Below, one piece after another: positions 27,656 through 36,418 of a stretch of DNA of 64,000 bases (within the stretch, counting starts at the first letter, position 1; every line of letters begins with the position of its first letter). The stretch is from contig CAJUAE010000002.1 of assembly GCA_910583965.1 (NCBI GenBank), forward strand, positions 1-64,000. The letters run 5' to 3'. Origin of the DNA: an uncultured Lachnospiraceae bacterium (GTDB lineage: Bacteria; Bacillota; Clostridia; Lachnospirales; Lachnospiraceae). Made by a program: the position numbers and the translations under genes. Below the pieces are notes generated by a model. It was not told where the DNA came from and did not search any database. It worked only from the letters and a program-made list of their open reading frames with translations.

Positions 27656-28585
27656 TTATTGGTTTATCATAATGTCCATTGCCTGCATATCATTTGTAAG
27701 TGTGACCAGCTTATGCTTTCCTCCAAACTCACCGTCGAGTGTCCATGCAACTTCCTCCTGTGATTCTATTATCAGTTTTCCAGATTTAAAGCTGTACATA
27801 TATGCTGTATCAATATTTTGGATGGTAAGCGCTGCCAGAATCGAATTTAATTCCATGGGATTTTTTGGCATCTTAATAAGCGTCACTTCAAAAAGTCCAT
27901 CGTTAAGTGCAATCCGCCCCTTGAATACATTACCTGCAATACTTTTAAAACCGCCGACCGAATAAGAGTTTGTAACCATACCAAATATAAAGTCATCCTC
28001 AATTATCTTCGTTTCCCCATTTTCTAATACGCTTGTCACTTTTAACCGATACGACTTAATATTTTGAAGATGTTTCACTCCTTCCAAAATATAAGCCATG
28101 TGTCCTAGCATATTTTTCATCTCCTGTGGTGTTCCATAAGAAACCTCAGTAAAAAGGCCAAACGCGGCGATATACACAAAAACGTCATCATTAAATCTGC
28201 CCACATCACAGGAAAATATTGTACCATGAACCACGGTTTCTGCAGCTTGTTTCATGGTCGAAGAAATTTTTAAACTGTTTGCAAAATCATTTGTGCTCCC
28301 TGCTGGAATATAGCCAATTGTCGTCTTAAAACCAGACTGTATCATTCCAGTCACAATCTCATCTAGTGTACCATCTCCACCACTGCACACTACAAGACTG
28401 TAAGATATATCGCGCTCACGCATTACACGACAAGCATCCCCTCGCTCTTGTGTGGGATAGACTGTCACTTCATATCCAGCTTTCACCAAAATATCCACAA
28501 TCCCCAGCAAACTATTTTTTATCAGCCCCTTGCCCGAATGCGGATTGATTATAAATAATGCCTTCTGTTCTAAAACTGTACTCAT
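27656..28585 (-). CDS. Diacylglycerol kinase family lipid kinase
   Basis: A 309-residue cytoplasmic protein of the YegS/DagK/BmrU family, which phosphorylates diacylglycerol or related lipids. The nucleotide-binding loop reads CSGGDGTLDEIV (about residue 68), followed by GYIPAGSTNDFANSL, and the beta-sandwich second domain contains SVGGFKSIAGNVFKGRIALNDGLFEV (cited as its NDGLFEV end). The ATG at 28585 overlaps the whiA stop codon by one base (TGATG), so the two are translationally coupled; a TTG one codon earlier is also possible. Lipid kinases beside whiA are common in clostridial genomes. The exact lipid is unknown. Confidence 0.87.
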   Translation of the reverse strand: MSTVLEQKALFIINPHSGKGLIKNSLLGIVDILVKAGYEVTVYPTQERGDACRVMRERDISYSLVVCSGGDGTLDEIVTGMIQSGFKTTIGYIPAGSTNDFANSLKISSTMKQAAETVVHGTIFSCDVGRFNDDVFVYIAAFGLFTEVSYGTPQEMKNMLGHMAYILEGVKHLQNIKSYRLKVTSVLENGETKIIEDDFIFGMVTNSYSVGGFKSIAGNVFKGRIALNDGLFEVTLIKMPKNPMELNSILAALTIQNIDTAYMYSFKSGKLIIESQEEVAWTLDGEFGGKHKLVTLTNDMQAMDIMINQ

Positions 28586-29469
28586 CAATCACCTCTGAGC
28601 TTCTCTGCCAGCTCACTTAATTTCCTCAGTCTATGATTTACACCCGATTTCCCCACAGGCGGAGACAGATATTCCCCCAACTCCTTCAATGCTGCATCTG
28701 GATATTCCAATCGCAGCTCTGCCACCTGTCTGAGATTATCTTTCAAATTATCAAAGCCATAATGTTCTTTGATATATTGGATATCCGCAATCTGTTTTGT
28801 GGCTGCATTAACCGTCTTTGTAATATTGGCGGTCTCACAATTAACCCTTCTGTTAATAGAATTTCGCATATCCTTAAAAATCCGTAAATTTTCAAGCTTC
28901 ATCAAAGAGATATGGGCGCCAATCACATTGAGCAGCTCCACGATCTCCTCGCTCTCCTTAATGTATACAACCTGATACTTCTTTCGCACCACTGTCTTTG
29001 CATGAATACCATACACCAATAAGATATCTATAAGCTGTGCTGCCTGCTGTGTATCTACACACACATATTCCAGATGATATGCCTTTTCTGGATTACTCAT
29101 AGAACCAACGGATAAAAAAGCCCCTCTTAAAAAGGCACGCTTACAACAAAAACTCTTTATCAACAGCGGATTGACTAGCAGATCATCACTGCCATGCTTT
29201 ATCATTTGAAGCACCTTGCGGACATGATTTGCATCTTGTATAAACTGTTCTTCTGTAAAAAATTGTTGTCCAAACAGTCTGTCAAGGAGCATATGGCATC
29301 TTTGCATCACCAAATCATCCATTGCCACTTCAATGTGCGTCGCTCCCAGATCATCTGTTTTAATTAGCCCTGCATACATTAATATTGCCGCAAGCTCCGC
29401 TATCTGGCAATGCCTTGCATCATTCTCAAACCTTACAAGTTCGTCCTTTACATCCCCTGAAAAAGACAT
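28585..29469 (-). CDS. whiA: DNA-binding protein WhiA
   Basis: A 294-residue protein with an N-terminal degenerate LAGLIDADG homing-endonuclease-like domain (CCKRAFLRGAFLSVGSMS at about residue 107) and a C-terminal helix-turn-helix (residues about 240-290, ending PPVGKSGVNHRLRKLSELAE). In Firmicutes WhiA influences cell division and chromosome segregation; in actinomycetes it regulates sporulation. GGTAGGTGG precedes the ATG. It sits in the usual order rapZ-whiA, 17 bp downstream of rapZ, in a block that also contains murB and hprK. Confidence 0.93.
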   Translation of the reverse strand: MSFSGDVKDELVRFENDARHCQIAELAAILMYAGLIKTDDLGATHIEVAMDDLVMQRCHMLLDRLFGQQFFTEEQFIQDANHVRKVLQMIKHGSDDLLVNPLLIKSFCCKRAFLRGAFLSVGSMSNPEKAYHLEYVCVDTQQAAQLIDILLVYGIHAKTVVRKKYQVVYIKESEEIVELLNVIGAHISLMKLENLRIFKDMRNSINRRVNCETANITKTVNAATKQIADIQYIKEHYGFDNLKDNLRQVAELRLEYPDAALKELGEYLSPPVGKSGVNHRLRKLSELAEKLRGD

Positions 29470-29486
29470 TGAACCACCTACCTACT

Positions 29487-30338
29487 TCACTTTGTATCCC
29501 TGTGACGCAACGTAAGCCCATAATCGCCTTTATCCTTCATGCGGTTATAAAATTCGCCGGCAAGCGTCACACTTCTATGCTGACCGCCTGTGCATCCAAT
29601 TGCAATGACAAGTTGATATTTTCCCTCATTAATATAATGTGGAATTAGAAAGTGAATCATATCGGTAAGTTTCTCCACAAACTCATGTGCTTCTGGAAAA
29701 CTCATAACGTAATCTTGTACTTCGCGGTCCAATCCAGTCTTTTGTTTCAATTCATCAATATAAAAAGGATTGGGCAAAAAACGAACATCAAAAACCAAAT
29801 CTGCATCCTGTGGAATCCCATATTTAAAACCAAAAGACATCACATTTACCATCAGACTATTGTAAGACTGATTGCTGACAAATATCCGATCCAACTCCGC
29901 TTTCAATTCCCGTGTCAACAGATTTGTAGTGTCAATCACATAGTCAGCCGCCTGCTTAATACTCGCAAGCAGTGCCCGCTCTCTTGTAATGCCACTCATC
30001 AAATCCCCATCCACTGATAATGGGTGAACACGCCGCGATTCCTTATATCGTTTTAACAACACATTGTCCGCCGCTTCAAGAAATAGAATTTCAAAAGCAT
30101 AATTTTCTCGCAGACGTGCAATGAGCTGATTAACATCTTCAAAAGATTGGTCTGCTCTGACATCCAACCCTAACGCTACCTTCAGTATGCCATTGTCTGG
30201 CATTGCCAAAAGTTCCATAAATTTTTCGATCAACGGTACTGGCATATTGTCAGCGCAATAGTATCCTGCATCCTCAAGCATTTTCATTGCTGTTGACTTT
30301 CCGCCGCCGCTCATGCCAGTAACGATCACAAATCTCAT
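29487..30338 (-). CDS. rapZ: RNase adapter / nucleotide-binding protein RapZ (YvcJ)
   Basis: A 283-residue P-loop protein. Walker A is GMSGGGKSTA at residues 8-17, GLDVRADQSF is at about 59, and the C-terminal domain has VMSFGFKYGIPQDADLVFDV (cited in part) and the characteristic AIGCTGGQHRSVT near residue 250. In enterobacteria RapZ controls amino-sugar metabolism through small RNAs; in Bacillus YvcJ is a nucleotide-binding protein with effects on competence and morphology. Length and motifs are normal. It is in a tight same-strand run: murB ends 14 bp upstream and whiA starts 17 bp downstream. Confidence 0.93.
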   Translation of the reverse strand: MRFVIVTGMSGGGKSTAMKMLEDAGYYCADNMPVPLIEKFMELLAMPDNGILKVALGLDVRADQSFEDVNQLIARLRENYAFEILFLEAADNVLLKRYKESRRVHPLSVDGDLMSGITRERALLASIKQAADYVIDTTNLLTRELKAELDRIFVSNQSYNSLMVNVMSFGFKYGIPQDADLVFDVRFLPNPFYIDELKQKTGLDREVQDYVMSFPEAHEFVEKLTDMIHFLIPHYINEGKYQLVIAIGCTGGQHRSVTLAGEFYNRMKDKGDYGLTLRHRDTK

Positions 30339-30352
30339 CCTATCAGTCCCTT

Positions 30353-31303
30353 CTAATCAAATCCCAATAAAATCACTTCTGGCTCTATTGTAACCTTTGC
30401 AGACGCATACACGCGCCTCTGCACTTCCATAATCAATGTTTGAATATCTGTGGCGGAAGCGTTATTTCTGTTAATCACAAAACCACAGTGTTTCTCAGAA
30501 ACCTGCGCGCCTCCCACAGAAAAACCACGTAATCCTGCCTCCTCAATCAGCTTTCCCGCAAAATAGCCCTCCGGCCGTTTAAAGGTAGAGCCTGCACTCG
30601 GATATTCTAGGGGCTGTTTTTCCCGCCGTCTACTCGCCAAGTCTTGCATTTTTTCCTGTATTTGTTCCTGATTTCCATGCGCAAGCGCAAGTGTCACATC
30701 CAATACGATCAGTGGTTGTTCTTTCACAAGACTATGCCTGTACGCAAAGTTCATCTCTGTTCCACTTTTCTCAATCTGTGTACCATCAGGCATCATCAGG
30801 CGCACACGCTCTACCACCTGTCGCATCTCTCCGCCGTACGCCCCTGCATTCATTACAATAGCGCCGCCAATACTTCCAGGAATCCCAGCCGCAAACTCAA
30901 ATCCTGTGAGTCCATACGCATATGCCTTGTTTGCAACCTGCGCAAGTGTTGCCCCAGCCTCGCAAATCAGTCTTGTGTTATCCACAACGATATTGGAAAA
31001 TGCTTTTGACAGATGTAATACGACACCTCGTATACCCTTGTCACTCACCAACACATTACTTCCATTTCCCAACAAATAAAAATCCTTATTCAGACGAGAA
31101 AATCCTTCTGCCTTCAATGCTGCAAGCACACTGCTAAGCTGCGCGGAAGTATCAATCTCCACAAATATGTCAGCTTTACCGCCTGCGCGAAAGGTGGTAT
31201 GAGCTGACATCTCCTCATTGAACAGTATTTGCTCCGAATCTAAGATTTCGGACAGTCTTTGGTAGAGTCTTTGTTTTGCTTCCTGATCAAACTCCATTTT
31301 CAA
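30353..31303 (-). CDS. murB: UDP-N-acetylenolpyruvoylglucosamine reductase
   Basis: A 316-residue FAD enzyme that reduces UDP-GlcNAc-enolpyruvate to UDP-MurNAc. FAD-binding blocks are visible: TTFRAGGKADIFVE, LLGNGSNVLVSD, GFEFAAGIPGSIGGAIVMNAGA (cited through its PGSIGGA core, about residue 135), and the catalytic YPSAGSTFKRPEG near residue 235, with SEKHCGFVINRNNA close to the C-terminus. The pattern fits type II MurB. The start is probably TTG at 31303 (AGAGG 9 nt upstream), with an ATG two codons later as alternative. It is first in the murB-rapZ-whiA-kinase run. Confidence 0.94.
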   Translation of the reverse strand: MKMEFDQEAKQRLYQRLSEILDSEQILFNEEMSAHTTFRAGGKADIFVEIDTSAQLSSVLAALKAEGFSRLNKDFYLLGNGSNVLVSDKGIRGVVLHLSKAFSNIVVDNTRLICEAGATLAQVANKAYAYGLTGFEFAAGIPGSIGGAIVMNAGAYGGEMRQVVERVRLMMPDGTQIEKSGTEMNFAYRHSLVKEQPLIVLDVTLALAHGNQEQIQEKMQDLASRRREKQPLEYPSAGSTFKRPEGYFAGKLIEEAGLRGFSVGGAQVSEKHCGFVINRNNASATDIQTLIMEVQRRVYASAKVTIEPEVILLGFD

Positions 31304-31396
31304 TTGTTGAAACCTCTTTTAATTAATATCGTTCTATTTTTTATTTTACGTTTTTATTGTAATACTTTTTTTGTCATTTATTCCAATACCATAGTG

Positions 31397-31490
31397 TGAG
31401 AAGTACTTCTAACTGCTTATGGCCGTTTCCACTCACAGCAAAGGCTGTTTTGTGAAAGATTGATAACAACGCGGTAAATAAACCCTCACA
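31397..31490. repeat. Short dispersed repeat, family 4 (copy 2)
   Basis: Contains GAAGTACTTCTAACTGC and CAGCAAAGG as in the copy at 5222. This copy is bracketed by GTGTGAG (about 31394) and CTCACAC (about 31484). It lies in the 214-bp gap between the ROK kinase and murB. Confidence 0.5.
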
Positions 31491-31517
31491 CAAGCCAATG
31501 TATCCGTTAATTATTAT

Positions 31518-32462
31518 TTATTGTACTAGCTTCGCAGCGCCATAAATTCCGGCATCATTTCCAAGTATCGCCAGACGGAACTGTGCTTCTTTGCATCCAT
31601 GAAAAACATATTTTTTGTAATATTTTGAAACATACTCGCACAAAATGTCTCCTGCCTTTGAGACACCACCACCAAGCACAATCACTTCTGGATTTACAAC
31701 GCAGGCAATCATTGCAAGTCCCTTTCCAAGATAATCTCCAAATTGTTCTGCCACTTCACATGCGAGATGATCTCCCTCTTTCACTGCATCAAATACTGTC
31801 TTTGCACTCAGTTTGCCATCTGCCTTAACCGCCCGCAGCACACTATCCTGTTCAGAATTTGCAAGTGCTCTGTCAGCCAGACGCACAATACCCGTCGCAG
31901 AAGCGTACTGTTCCAGACAACCATGAGCACCACAGCCACATGCATCTGGTTCGCCTTCCGCAATATGAATGTGTCCAATCTCACCACCAGAACCTGTAGC
32001 ACCTGTCACCATCTTTCCATTGACAATAATGCCACCGCCAACACCTGTTCCCAGCGTTGCAAGTACCATATCACTACAACCTTTTCCACCGCCGCACCAC
32101 ATCTCTCCAAGTGCTGCTACATTCGCATCATTTCCTGCCCTGACAGGTATTTGTAATAAATCACCAAGAACTTTGTTAATATTGATAATACTCCAACCAA
32201 GATTGACTGCCATATGTACAATTCCGTGTTCATCTACGGGTCCTGGTACACCAATTCCAACGCCGATTACATCTTCCTTTGCAATCTGCCTCTCTGCAAT
32301 TTTATCTAATATCGCCTTTGCAATATCTGGCAAAATATGACTTCCATTGTCCTCTTTCCGTGTCGGAATCTCCCACTTTTCTATCACAGTTCCCTGTGGG
32401 TCAAAAAGACCAATTTTCACTGTAGTTCCACCCAAATCTACTCCAAAACAATATTTACTCAT
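31518..32462 (-). CDS. ROK family glucokinase
   Basis: A 314-residue sugar kinase, most likely ATP-glucokinase. The N-terminal phosphate loop reads GVDLGGTTVKIGLFD, then GVGIGVPGPVDEHG (about residue 68), the catalytic Asp in AGNDANVAALGE (about 105), the adenosine loop LGTGVGGGII, and the ROK zinc motif with His and Cys in GHIHIAEGEPDACGCGAHGCLE (cited through CGCGAHGC). A full-length family member with AAGGAG upstream of the ATG. It follows hprK by 27 bp, which ties it to carbon-catabolite control: HprK senses glycolytic intermediates and this enzyme feeds glycolysis. The sugar specificity is inferred from the family. Confidence 0.88.
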   Translation of the reverse strand: MSKYCFGVDLGGTTVKIGLFDPQGTVIEKWEIPTRKEDNGSHILPDIAKAILDKIAERQIAKEDVIGVGIGVPGPVDEHGIVHMAVNLGWSIININKVLGDLLQIPVRAGNDANVAALGEMWCGGGKGCSDMVLATLGTGVGGGIIVNGKMVTGATGSGGEIGHIHIAEGEPDACGCGAHGCLEQYASATGIVRLADRALANSEQDSVLRAVKADGKLSAKTVFDAVKEGDHLACEVAEQFGDYLGKGLAMIACVVNPEVIVLGGGVSKAGDILCEYVSKYYKKYVFHGCKEAQFRLAILGNDAGIYGAAKLVQ

Positions 32463-32489
32463 AGTACTCTCCTTGTATTTTTATAAATT

Positions 32490-33431
32490 TTATTCTTCCT
32501 CGTCATCACGCGGCTTTGCCAGAGAATTTTGTACACGCTGATACAACTCCTGCGCAGCATTATACCCCATCTTTTTCTGACGATAATTCACTGCTGCGGA
32601 TTCACAGATAATTGCAAGATTTCTACCAGGTCGAATAGGTATATTATGACAGACAACTTTATTGCCTAAATATTCTGTAAAATTCTCCTCAAGTCCTAGA
32701 CGGTCATATTTCTTTTCTTTATCCCAATCTTCTAGGCGAATAACCAAATTGATATTTGTCGTATCCATAACACTCTGTACACCATAAAGTGTCTTTACAT
32801 CAATAATACCAATACCGCGCAGCTCTATAAAGTGACGTGTAATATCCGGCGCAGAACCTATCAATGTATCATCACTTACTTTTCTAATCTCCACAACGTC
32901 ATCTGAAACCAGACGATGGCCGCGCTTAATCAATTCCAACGCTGCCTCACTCTTTCCAATTCCGCTCTCCCCTGTAATCAGTACACCTTCTCCATATACA
33001 TCCACCAGTACACCATGCACAGAAATACAAGGTGCAAGTTTAACATTCAACCATCGTATAATCTCCGCCATAAATGCGGAAGTCGGTTTCCCTGTCACCA
33101 AGATCGGAACATTATGTTCTATTGCTGCTTCCATAAAAATCTCATCTGGCTGCAAATTGCGACAGAAAATAATACAAGGCGTTTTCTCTGAAATAACTCT
33201 TGGATAAACTTCCTTTTTCTTCTCATCAGAAAGATTCTTCATATAAGAATACTCCACAAAACCGATAATCTGTGGTCGAGTCTCCTCAAAATGCTCAAAA
33301 TATCCTGCCAACTGCAGCGCCGGCCTGTTGATATCCGGCTGATGAATCTTTACATTCGCCACATCAATCTGTGGTGTCAGATTGATAAGTTTGAGCTTTT
33401 CAATTACCTGTTCAATACTTACACTTGCCAT
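32490..33431 (-). CDS. hprK: HPr kinase/phosphorylase
   Basis: A 313-residue bifunctional enzyme that phosphorylates HPr at Ser46 and reverses the reaction, the central switch for catabolite repression in Firmicutes. Walker A is GESGIGKSEAALELIKRGH (about residue 152). The HprK signature follows around residues 198-215 (ELRGIGIIDVKTLYG), then NLVIRLEDWDKEKKYDRLG and the C-terminal PIRPGRNLAIICESAAVNYR (cited in part). The N-terminal domain (about 1-130) is the usual receptor-like part. GAGGG is upstream of the ATG. It is first in the hprK-ROK kinase pair. Confidence 0.94.
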   Translation of the reverse strand: MASVSIEQVIEKLKLINLTPQIDVANVKIHQPDINRPALQLAGYFEHFEETRPQIIGFVEYSYMKNLSDEKKKEVYPRVISEKTPCIIFCRNLQPDEIFMEAAIEHNVPILVTGKPTSAFMAEIIRWLNVKLAPCISVHGVLVDVYGEGVLITGESGIGKSEAALELIKRGHRLVSDDVVEIRKVSDDTLIGSAPDITRHFIELRGIGIIDVKTLYGVQSVMDTTNINLVIRLEDWDKEKKYDRLGLEENFTEYLGNKVVCHNIPIRPGRNLAIICESAAVNYRQKKMGYNAAQELYQRVQNSLAKPRDDEEE

Positions 33432-33452
33432 TTTTCGTTTTCCCTCGTTTCT

Positions 33453-34643
33453 TTACTTATAGACCAATGCATATGCTGTCGTTGGTTTTCTGGTGCGGAA
33501 AGTCATCCTATCATCATATGAGTCAAGATCATCATAAATATAAACCTCCCCCTCACCAATTGCCAGTAACCGAAAGCTTCTTCCCGCACGGCGATAAGCT
33601 TTCGGAATCATAAGGATATAATCCAATTCACTAGCTGTTTCTTCTACAGGCTGCTCCTCCTTCTCCACAATGACGTTGAAGGTTGTCGCAAATGTATAAT
33701 CCTCTATAAATGCAGCATATACCTCATAACATGCTGTGCCCGGATACACTCTTTGTGCTGATACCTTCAGCGTTGGATCTGGTGTCAAAGGCGACAATTT
33801 ACAGATTGGTGTAGCCTTGCGCCCATTGGCGTTCTTTGAAAGCTTGTTCCACGGTGCTTTCTTATTTTTTGCTGAGTACACATTACCAATTGTCGGATTC
33901 GTGCTTTCTTGAAACGCAGTTGCCTTCTTATTGTCATCCAAGATATAGCAAGTGCCCATTGTATTGGATTGTGCAAACGCCTGAATGCTATCCAAACTAG
34001 TGTATGGTATTGTTCCATACATCCGCGTCTGCACCTTCTCGTCAACGATTCTAAAAATTGGCGAGCTACTAATTCCCTCAAATGCATTTTTATCGTTGAT
34101 AAAAGTACTTGTTGCAATGGTGACGTGTTTTATGTTTGGACACTTATAAAAAGCATATGCACCGATAGATGTAATGGAACTGTCAATAATTAAGTATTGT
34201 GCTGACGAGCTATGCCATGGTCGCTCATACAGTTTCCAGTAATCCACATCTGGAAAATCTCCTGTACCGCAAAGTCGGATAATGTCATCGTCCATATATG
34301 CCCTGATATCTGTTCCGTCAAGATAATGCCATCCATCGCCAGGGTGTGTCCAAGTGCCAGGTATTGCCTGTTGTGCAGTAGTATCTTCCGTTGCCTGTTC
34401 TTCTGTCTCTGTTGTACTATCTTCCGATTCCAATTCTATTGATTCTTCTATTTCTAGGATGTCTTCCATCTCCAATTCATCCGAGACTTCCTCTGTGGTG
34501 TCTTCTGACTCCGACGTTTCTTCTAGTTCTTCCAATGTAGTTTCTGTCTCTGATTCTTCCGCTGCTTTTGTTTGAATTTCCAACATAGTAGGAAATGACA
34601 ATGTTAGTGCTAGCAAAGCTGCCAGTCCTTTATAATATCTCAT
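33453..34643 (-). CDS. Secreted BspA-like leucine-rich repeat protein
   Basis: A 396-residue exported protein. The N-terminal signal peptide (MRYYKGLAALLALTLSFP, cleavage near AAE at about residue 28) is followed by a long Glu/Ser/Thr stretch (about 30-90), then a region with the BspA-type repeat phrase SITSIGAYAFYKCPNIKHV (about 170), and a C-terminal part without recognisable domains. BspA repeats bind host or matrix proteins in several anaerobes; the role here is unknown. There is no LPxTG or membrane anchor at the C-terminus, so it may be released. AGGAGG lies almost against the ATG, an unusually short spacing. It is 21 bp upstream of hprK but probably a separate unit by function. Confidence 0.7.
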   Translation of the reverse strand: MRYYKGLAALLALTLSFPTMLEIQTKAAEESETETTLEELEETSESEDTTEEVSDELEMEDILEIEESIELESEDSTTETEEQATEDTTAQQAIPGTWTHPGDGWHYLDGTDIRAYMDDDIIRLCGTGDFPDVDYWKLYERPWHSSSAQYLIIDSSITSIGAYAFYKCPNIKHVTIATSTFINDKNAFEGISSSPIFRIVDEKVQTRMYGTIPYTSLDSIQAFAQSNTMGTCYILDDNKKATAFQESTNPTIGNVYSAKNKKAPWNKLSKNANGRKATPICKLSPLTPDPTLKVSAQRVYPGTACYEVYAAFIEDYTFATTFNVIVEKEEQPVEETASELDYILMIPKAYRRAGRSFRLLAIGEGEVYIYDDLDSYDDRMTFRTRKPTTAYALVYK

Positions 34644-34839
34644 TCCTCCTCGTTCTCCTTTCTTATATCTTTTGAGTAATTATCGTTGCTGTAATCATGT
34701 GCACAACCGCATAAGAACATTGTTGTTTGGTATATATGATTGCCGTAGGAAAGCACAATAGTATTTGCATTCCCTATATCTGTCGTCATTATAACATATT
34801 ACAACGAGACTTTCCACAGAACTTTTTAAAATTTAAAGC

Positions 34840-34872
34840 GCCGCCTGAATCCATTCCACAGATTCAGGCGGC
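34840..34872 (-). terminator. Terminator after the 65-residue protein gene
   Basis: A 12-bp perfect stem (GCCGCCTGAATC / GATTCAGGCGGC) with a 9-nt loop, followed on the minus strand by an AT-rich tail. Confidence 0.65.
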
Positions 34873-34875
34873 TAC

Positions 34876-35073
34876 TTATCTAAGTACTGGACGATTTTTA
34901 AAATTAACTGCTGATGAACCATAATATGGCTTTCTGTTAAAAGCAGCCCTTGCCTCTGGAGCGATTCCCCCTGCATTGAGTTCTTTCTCTGTAACTCTTC
35001 GATACTCCGGCATCTCATGTTCAACATAGGTGCTTACCATCCGAATCGCACCTTTTGCGCTGACAAAATCCAT
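34876..35073 (-). CDS. Small hypothetical protein, 65 aa
   Basis: A short basic protein. The start at 35073 is preferred over an upstream frame because GGGGGA lies 6 nt before the ATG. The sequence MDFVSAKGAIRMVSTYVEHE is followed by YRRVTEKELNAGGI and a C-terminal Asn/Arg/Pro tail. No membrane segment or cysteine. The stop is followed within 4 bp by a strong terminator, which supports a real monocistronic gene. No family is recognised. Confidence 0.6.
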   Translation of the reverse strand: MDFVSAKGAIRMVSTYVEHEMPEYRRVTEKELNAGGIAPEARAAFNRKPYYGSSAVNFKNRPVLR

Positions 35074-35432
35074 AGCAATTCCCCCTACAAATACTCTTGA
35101 AGAAAGAAAGTAAGAATCTCTTTCTTTATAGCTATATTTATACCACAATATCCCATGATATACAATAGAAATTTGTGTAAATTTTACAAAAAATAGGAAT
35201 ATTTAAGACAGTTTCTACTATTTTATTTCTATTAAGAGAAATTAAATCAGACACTCCGCGCACTGTCCGAAAAAGCGAATATCACCTTCATAAAGAACAA
35301 AGCCTACAGCGGTCTTCCTTCCAGTATGATATTTATGTAATTTATACACACAGCACTGCTACTCTGCGTGCACTTCTTGCTTTGTTACTTTTAAACGTTT
35401 CCAAAAATTAGTAAATTATGTCTATCCACGGT
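35074..35432. other. Non-coding region upstream of the motility-type gene
   Basis: AT-rich at first, then a 150-bp stretch of more mixed composition (35250-35400). I see no gene with a ribosome binding site, no repeat of the local families and no recognised RNA. Confidence 0.4.
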
Positions 35433-35459
35433 TAAGTTTCTGTGCTATAATACCGATAT
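35433..35459 (+). promoter_or_regulatory. Sigma-D (sigma-28) type promoter
   Basis: TAAG (35433-35436), 15-bp spacer, ACCGATAT (35452-35459). The Bacillus SigD consensus is TAAA-N15-GCCGATAT, so one mismatch in each box. It implies a leader of about 250 nt before the gene at 35715. Confidence 0.65.
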
Positions 35460-35714
35460 AAACATAAAACCAGTATGTACGCTGAAATTGAGTAAGAAAA
35501 ATTTTTCTTATTTATGCGCCGCCAATATGTCATCCAATAGTATATTTCTTCTGCATCAGCGTGTGCATAAAAGCTGGTGGAAGCCATGGAAGGCGTCATT
35601 TTTTTGCAACTATCCGCAAGATATGTGACCTTCGCGGCATTCGTCAAATATCTGTTATACAGTCATTTTGTACATTGATTGCAAAATTTATTTATAGGAA
35701 GGAAGGGATACCAT

Positions 35715-36377
35715 ATGAGTTTATCAGGAATTGGACATAACAATACAACAGATTTGTATGCTGTTGAGGCAGAAAAAAAAGACAATACTTCTTCAAAGGT
35801 TGACACTACAAAGAACGAGGCAGTTGCAGGTACAGAAGAAAAAGAAAAACCGGCTGCCGTTTATGACAAGAGAAAACTATCAGACGAGGACAGAAAGTCT
35901 ATCGTAGCTCAGCTGAAAGCAGATCAAGAAAAACGCCAGAACCAGTTAACTGACTTAGTACATAGTATGCTTAACACACAGACCAATACATTTGGTGAGG
36001 CAAACAATATTTGGCAGTTCCTTGCAAAAGGAAATTATACTGTTGACGCAGCAACACAGAAAAAAGCACAGGAAGCCATCTCCGAGGACGGCTACTGGGG
36101 TGTAAAGCAGACTTCCGACCGCATTGTATCTTTCGCCACAGCACTTGCAGGCAACGATTCCAAACAGCTTGAAAAGATGCGTGATGCATTCTTAAAGGGA
36201 TACGAGAAGGCGGAGAAAACATGGGGCGGCAAGCTTCCTGAAATTTCAAAGAAAACCTATGATGCTGTTCTTGAGAAATTTGATAAATTGATGGAGCCAA
36301 AGACTGAAGATAAAGAACCCGCAAAAGACACTGTTACCACAACAGAAGACGGAACAGTAGTAGCAAGAGCACAATAA
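35715..36377 (+). CDS. Hypothetical protein, likely motility regulon
   Basis: A 220-residue soluble protein. The start at 35715 follows AGGAAGGAAGGG; an upstream ATG has no such site. Residues 1-60 are charged and probably disordered (MSLSGIGHNN, then Lys/Glu/Thr-rich). Residues about 65-205 are helical and contain NTFGEANNIWQFLAKGNY, SEDGYWGVKQTSDRIVSFA and AFLKGYEKAEKTWGGKLP, with a hydrophilic tail. No enzyme motif and no signal peptide, which would fit a cytosolic or flagellum-exported protein. The sigma-D-type promoter upstream points to the flagellar/chemotaxis regulon; this is inference from one promoter match. It ends 41 bp from convergent sipL, sharing a terminator. Confidence 0.7.
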   Translation: MSLSGIGHNNTTDLYAVEAEKKDNTSSKVDTTKNEAVAGTEEKEKPAAVYDKRKLSDEDRKSIVAQLKADQEKRQNQLTDLVHSMLNTQTNTFGEANNIWQFLAKGNYTVDAATQKKAQEAISEDGYWGVKQTSDRIVSFATALAGNDSKQLEKMRDAFLKGYEKAEKTWGGKLPEISKKTYDAVLEKFDKLMEPKTEDKEPAKDTVTTTEDGTVVARAQ

Positions 36378-36380
36378 TAA

Positions 36381-36418
36381 AATCGAGTAGGGAAGGTTTA
36401 CTTTCCCTACTCTCATTT
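36381..36418. terminator. Terminator of the AATCGAGTAGGGAA family
   Basis: Hairpin GAGTAGGGAA/TTTCCCTACTC followed by TTTTT, between the convergent motility-type gene and sipL. Same module as at 18541, 55651 and 59233. Confidence 0.75.

Noticed and set aside
35432..35647. 71-codon open frame on the minus strand in the leader of the motility-type gene
   Set aside because: It overlaps the sigma-D-type promoter, has no Shine-Dalgarno and no recognisable protein features.
35467..35714. Possible c-di-GMP riboswitch in the long leader of the motility-type gene
   Set aside because: The conserved GEMM-I boxes (GCACAGGGCAAACC-like and CGCAAAGCC-like) could not be found; the leader is left unclassified.
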